From a virus: a stretch of DNA of 48,601 nt. The position numbers and the translations under genes were made by a program. The notes under the pieces are model-generated. The model made no database searches and had not been told where the DNA came from. It saw nothing but the letters and a program-made list of their open reading frames with translations. This document shows positions 45,176-48,601 of the stretch, piece by piece (positions within the stretch are counted from its first letter, which is position 1; every line of letters starts with the position of its first letter). The stretch spans positions 1 to 48,601 of IMG/VR virus record IMGVR_UViG_3300028829_006319; one strand, written 5' to 3'.

Positions 45176-46132
45176 TTATTGAGTAGTATTAGCGGTCTCT
45201 TCATGGAACCGCAGTTCTCTTTTGAGTTCAGAGTCATATTCACCTTGCTTATAAACAAAAGTATCAAAACCAAAATCATCAACTTCATTATAACCATAAA
45301 TTTTAATCAATGTATGTTCGTTCATTGGATTTGTCATTGAATCGCTTGATGATTCATCCTGTATTGTTCCTAATGTTTCTGTTGTAATTTTTTCACCAGT
45401 AGGTGCTGATAAATCAAGCTTACCCTTTGTTTGTAAGTCTGTGAGTCCTTTTTGACCTATTGTATGAGTTTCAATAAGAACGGTATTGACTTTAGGGAAA
45501 TCTTTAATTGGCGGGAAAACCCATGATTTAGCAGTCAAAGACAAATCGGCAATCAACATTCTTCTTTCTTGTAGGCCCTCATATTCATCTTGCCATGTTA
45601 CACCATTCAACATGAGTGGAACATCAATATCTAAACTCATTTCGGGAATTGCTCGATATGTTATATTTAGATTGGGCGTAAAGTAAGGAAGTATTTTTTC
45701 AACAAGTTGTGTCAAATCTTCAGCATATTTTGTTACAATTGAAACTGAAAATTCAAAGTCATATGGCACAGCATTATATTGAATGAGAACATCTTTTTTA
45801 TTTTTTTCATCTTTTGTTGGACGACCACGACCACCGGTCTTTGGCATTTGCCTTTGCGGATCGTAAGTCAAACCTGAAAATGAAAAACCAATGCGTGGTA
45901 ATGTGTAATTTGAATTCTTTGTTTCAACAGAAGGTGCTTCACGAATTAAAGTAAGTAACTTATCACGATTTGCGAAATTGATTGGAACACTAATCTTTTC
46001 TTCAATTTCATTTGTTTTATGATTCTTACGAACAAGAATCATTTTTGAAAACAATGAACCAATAATGACAACAAGATTACGAATCGTTTGATGATATTGA
46101 TCCTGTTCATCAACGGTGTTTGTGAAAAACAT
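45176..46132 (-). CDS. 15: gp15-like tail sheath stabiliser / tail completion protein
   Basis: A 318-residue protein following the layout of T4 gp15: an N-terminal 'DQYHQTIRNLVVIIGSLFSKMIL', then ISVPINFANRDKLL (T4 'VPITYASKEHF'), LPRIGFSFSGLTYDP (T4 'LPRINLHLVDFSY'), a NAVPYDFEFSVSIVTKYAED segment, then LVEKILPYFTPNLNITYRAI (T4 'VEQILPYFQPHFN') and 'LQERRMLIADLSLTAKSWVFPP'. gp15 caps the tail end, holds the sheath and joins it to the neck. It is 43 residues longer than I remember for T4. It follows gp14 by seven bases. Confidence 0.85.
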   Translation of the reverse strand: MFFTNTVDEQDQYHQTIRNLVVIIGSLFSKMILVRKNHKTNEIEEKISVPINFANRDKLLTLIREAPSVETKNSNYTLPRIGFSFSGLTYDPQRQMPKTGGRGRPTKDEKNKKDVLIQYNAVPYDFEFSVSIVTKYAEDLTQLVEKILPYFTPNLNITYRAIPEMSLDIDVPLMLNGVTWQDEYEGLQERRMLIADLSLTAKSWVFPPIKDFPKVNTVLIETHTIGQKGLTDLQTKGKLDLSAPTGEKITTETLGTIQDESSSDSMTNPMNEHTLIKIYGYNEVDDFGFDTFVYKQGEYDSELKRELRFHEETANTTQ

Positions 46133-46139
46133 GATGTGT

Positions 46140-46985
46140 TTATGCTAAAGGATTATTTGGATCCCAATCAATCAATTGTTCGCCTTGATTACGAAACTCT
46201 TCATTTGTTTCCAAGTGACGAATTTCTTCTGACTTATTATCAATGTGTTGAATCATTTGAGTGACTCGAGCTTTTGCTCCAGACTTTTCACCAATCAGAA
46301 TTTCTTCAGGTTCAAACAAACCATTTAAATGTGTGATTGAAAGGACTTTCTTTCTTGGATAGAATTTTTTCACATCTCCAATAAACCCTGAGGTTTGCCC
46401 TGTCACTCTTTCGTTTGTAGCAAAACGACCTTCAATGTCATCAAGTGGAATGTCAAGACTGTAAATCTCTTGATCTGATTCATCAATCTGTTTGACATTT
46501 GTTTGAATCTGTTCGTGACTTGGAGTGTAAAGTTCACAAGATAAACGATAATTAGGAAATATACCTGCTTGTAAGAAGCCAGGCTGTTGATAGTCAACAT
46601 ATGTGATCGTATATAGTCTTGCGTCAACGGGAAGGAAAACTAAATCACCTTCATGAGGTCTTTGTCGGTCAGGTATTTTAGTTTCATCGAATCTTCTTTT
46701 GGAAAGTGTCAGTGTGATTTGTTCTTCAATTTGTAAACCAAATTTACCCAGTAATGCTTGACCTACATAACCATCTGTTTCTTCCATCAACATTTCAATC
46801 AAGTATGCGTGTTCAAATCTCTGGTCATCATCTGAACCCATCAAAAGATCATAGTTGAAATGTTCTTTTGGTAAATAAGATACATTCATGCCTTTGATTT
46901 GAATAATCTCATCATGTAAATCTTGTACTAAATTTTGTTCACCTTTATAATTATAATGATTGAAATGAATGTTGGCTTTTGACAT
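46140..46985 (-). CDS. 14: gp14-like neck protein
   Basis: A 281-residue product resembling the gp14 neck proteins of marine T4-like phages: 'LVQDLHDEIIQIKGMNVSYLP', then an acidic 'FEHAYLIEMLMEETDGYVGQ', LLGKFGLQIEEQITLTLSKRRF, RPHEGDLVFLPVDARLYTITYVDYQQPGFLQAG, and YRLSCELYTPSHE. The same order in cyanophages reads 'LI.ESIE.YG....Y.PR', 'F..AY.IEMYIE...G', 'LSKFGLEIRD', 'RP.EGDLIY.P'. gp14 is in the neck connecting head and tail. The C-terminal third is specific to this phage, rich in Glu and with 'GEKSGAKARV'. The order gp14-gp15 is as in T4. Confidence 0.85.
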   Translation of the reverse strand: MSKANIHFNHYNYKGEQNLVQDLHDEIIQIKGMNVSYLPKEHFNYDLLMGSDDDQRFEHAYLIEMLMEETDGYVGQALLGKFGLQIEEQITLTLSKRRFDETKIPDRQRPHEGDLVFLPVDARLYTITYVDYQQPGFLQAGIFPNYRLSCELYTPSHEQIQTNVKQIDESDQEIYSLDIPLDDIEGRFATNERVTGQTSGFIGDVKKFYPRKKVLSITHLNGLFEPEEILIGEKSGAKARVTQMIQHIDNKSEEIRHLETNEEFRNQGEQLIDWDPNNPLA

Positions 46986-48601
46986 TAGTTTAGTATCGGT
47001 TTTTTATTGTCATCCGAATCTTGGTTTTTTCTCTTTATTTCAATTTTACCATACTTAAATTTATTCAGAGCATCTTTTGTCGCTTGTCTTGTTTTCATCA
47101 TATCATCCAATGCATCAATTGCTTGGCCAGCGGCAAAGTGATTTTGATTTTCTTTTTCATAATCGACTATTTGTTTGGCGACCTTTCGTATTTGTTCATG
47201 ATTGCGCTCTTGGTCACCACGAAGAAGTCCACGAAGTTCTAAAAACATTTTCTTTCGTTTAGGATCTCTTGATCCACGAATAATATGGTCAATACGATCA
47301 AAAACAGATTTCAAAGCCTTTTCAATTTTATTCTCAGCTTCTGTTTGCTTACGATTATGAACAAGAGAAAACTTTTTATATTTTGAATCATTATCACCTT
47401 CTCTCAAATTCGAAATTGAACCAAATGATTGAAAGCCTTCACCTAAAGATTTCTTTGTGTTCGGTTTTGATTCGGCTGTGGGTTTTTTCTCAATTGACTG
47501 AGGAGACTTTGTTGTGGTTGTTCTTATTCCACCAAGATGAAGTAATTCTTTTTGTAAATCACGAAGCTGAATAGGTTTTTCTTTACCATTTTTTTCAATT
47601 GTAATCATATCAAAAACTTTCTCTTCTTTGAGTAAAGAAACGGCTAAGGCTGTAGCATAATGATCATATTCAGATTTGGGTTTGACTTGCTTTGCCTTTT
47701 TCGTTGCCTGTTGAGAAGCCTTTGTTTGTTCTTTGTCAATTGATTTTCCAGCAACAGGTGAACCTACAAGAGTCGCTACTAAAGCCATACCTCCAGCCAA
47801 TGCTTGTTTCCATCCTTCTTCAATTACTTCTTCATATCCAGTCCATTCATTGAGAATATTACCCCAAGATTTACGAACAAAGGAGTCTTCAAGTTCTTCT
47901 TGTTCTCGTTTTTCTCGTTCAAGTCTTCGTTGTTCTGCTTTTGCTTTTTTCTCTGCTTGAAAAGTTTTTATGATGTTATCAAGAACCTTTGTTCTTTCTT
48001 CAAGGTCATTTTTTTGCGCCCATTTCTTTAGACTGTCACTACCATTTACTTTATATCCCAATTTTGCGAGTAGGTGATATAAGGTGAACAGATTATGTTT
48101 ATTCACCATATCTCTTTCAGTCTCCATAGTAACCATATTAGCAGCATCAAACAAATCATTTTCAATTGGCTTTAAAGGCAATTCAATTAAACGATTATTT
48201 TTCATCGCAACAATATAATCTTTACCTTCTTTTTTAAATGTCAAATAAAACTTTGATGTATTCTTTGTAGATGCTTTTAGATAACGAAGAGGGAACTCAA
48301 GCTTTTCAACAATTTCTTTGATTTCTTTTTTATACTCTCCTTGTTCAACAAACTTTTTGATATAATTCACACCTGAATTGTTATAAAGAATTGGATAAAC
48401 TGTATCTTCAGATGTTCCAATACCATGTGTTCTTTCGAGTGTAGCAAGTGGTGAAAAAGAACTCTTTGCTTGTTTTGAATTATCTAAACGATTCTTTGAA
48501 TAATTGAGTTGTTTGTCTGAGAGAAGCCCAGCCGCTTTTTGTGCTGTATAGATTTTAGGTAGATCCTTCTCACTCAAGTCAGCAACTTTCAAATATTCCA
48601 T
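46985..48601 (-). CDS. Unidentified 538-residue protein upstream of the neck genes
   Basis: The frame begins with an ATG at the window edge, so it could continue to the right. It is a Lys-rich soluble protein with a long charged helix (KAEQRRLEREKREQEELED, about 217-240). A short Ala/Gly hydrophobic patch (WKQALAGGMALVATLVGSPV, about 260-280) is preceded by VIEEGW, which contains an IEE/G site similar to prohead-protease sites. Ser/Thr/Lys-rich linkers follow. The Ala/Gly patch after an Ile-x-Glu site is reminiscent of virion-packaged proteins. No family is recognised. Its position before gp14 would suit gp13, but the sequence does not resemble that protein. Confidence 0.5.
   Translation of the reverse strand: MEYLKVADLSEKDLPKIYTAQKAAGLLSDKQLNYSKNRLDNSKQAKSSFSPLATLERTHGIGTSEDTVYPILYNNSGVNYIKKFVEQGEYKKEIKEIVEKLEFPLRYLKASTKNTSKFYLTFKKEGKDYIVAMKNNRLIELPLKPIENDLFDAANMVTMETERDMVNKHNLFTLYHLLAKLGYKVNGSDSLKKWAQKNDLEERTKVLDNIIKTFQAEKKAKAEQRRLEREKREQEELEDSFVRKSWGNILNEWTGYEEVIEEGWKQALAGGMALVATLVGSPVAGKSIDKEQTKASQQATKKAKQVKPKSEYDHYATALAVSLLKEEKVFDMITIEKNGKEKPIQLRDLQKELLHLGGIRTTTTKSPQSIEKKPTAESKPNTKKSLGEGFQSFGSISNLREGDNDSKYKKFSLVHNRKQTEAENKIEKALKSVFDRIDHIIRGSRDPKRKKMFLELRGLLRGDQERNHEQIRKVAKQIVDYEKENQNHFAAGQAIDALDDMMKTRQATKDALNKFKYGKIEIKRKNQDSDDNKKPILN

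Noticed and set aside
1-48601. Integrase, attachment site, insertion sequence or plasmid origin
   Set aside because: No recombinase, transposase, inverted-repeat ends or iterons were seen; the window looks like a lytic phage genome.

Overview
The window is a piece of a large, AT-rich, tailed bacteriophage genome with a T4-like (myovirus) structural module. From position 48601 down to 14428 every real gene is on the minus strand. In transcription order these are an unidentified 538-residue protein, the neck protein gp14, the tail-sheath stabiliser gp15, a three-gene membrane/DUF2135-like insertion led by a MotA/TolQ/ExbB-type channel subunit, small terminase gp16, a single 20.5-kb gene for a 6851-residue fibre, a GNAT acetyltransferase, an unassigned T4-like protein, a gp19/gp54-like tube protein, baseplate hub gp26, gp51, and a tape-measure-like protein carrying a T4-lysozyme-like domain. 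The assignments rest on motifs remembered from T4 and marine T4-like phages. No database search was possible.

The left 14.4 kb is the accessory arm, mostly on the plus strand and made of short genes. It opens with a DoxX-like membrane protein and two proteins whose first ten residues look like the T4 internal-protein capsid-targeting sequence, one of them an apparent ADP-ribosyltransferase. A short minus-strand operon (4668 to 3196) and a stand-alone response-regulator receiver (5453 to 4908) follow. Next come four exported or lipid-anchored proteins (6518-10194), a series of very small genes behind near-consensus sigma70 promoters (10291-12551), and a set of small membrane proteins (13817-14445).

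Two promoter classes are visible. Five sites carry TTGACW-16/17-TATGAT, four of them with a shared TGATCTGATCA-type downstream extension; these look like host-polymerase early promoters. Several sites read TATAAATA or GATAAATA, the T4 late-promoter word. In two intergenic regions an early promoter on one strand sits back to back with a late promoter on the other. In front of two capsid-targeting-type genes (1140 and 11133) the late-promoter word lies within an RNA hairpin that reaches the ribosome-binding region, an arrangement known from T4 genes such as e and soc.

The host is most likely a Gram-negative bacterium: there are lipoboxes, LPP20/FlgT-like exported proteins, a TolQ/MotA-like channel and a proteobacterial-style receiver domain. 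The species cannot be told from the sequence. The most unusual content is the giant pentad-repeat fibre, the predicted packaged effectors, the proton-channel-like insertion inside the neck/terminase operon, and the phage-borne receiver domain.
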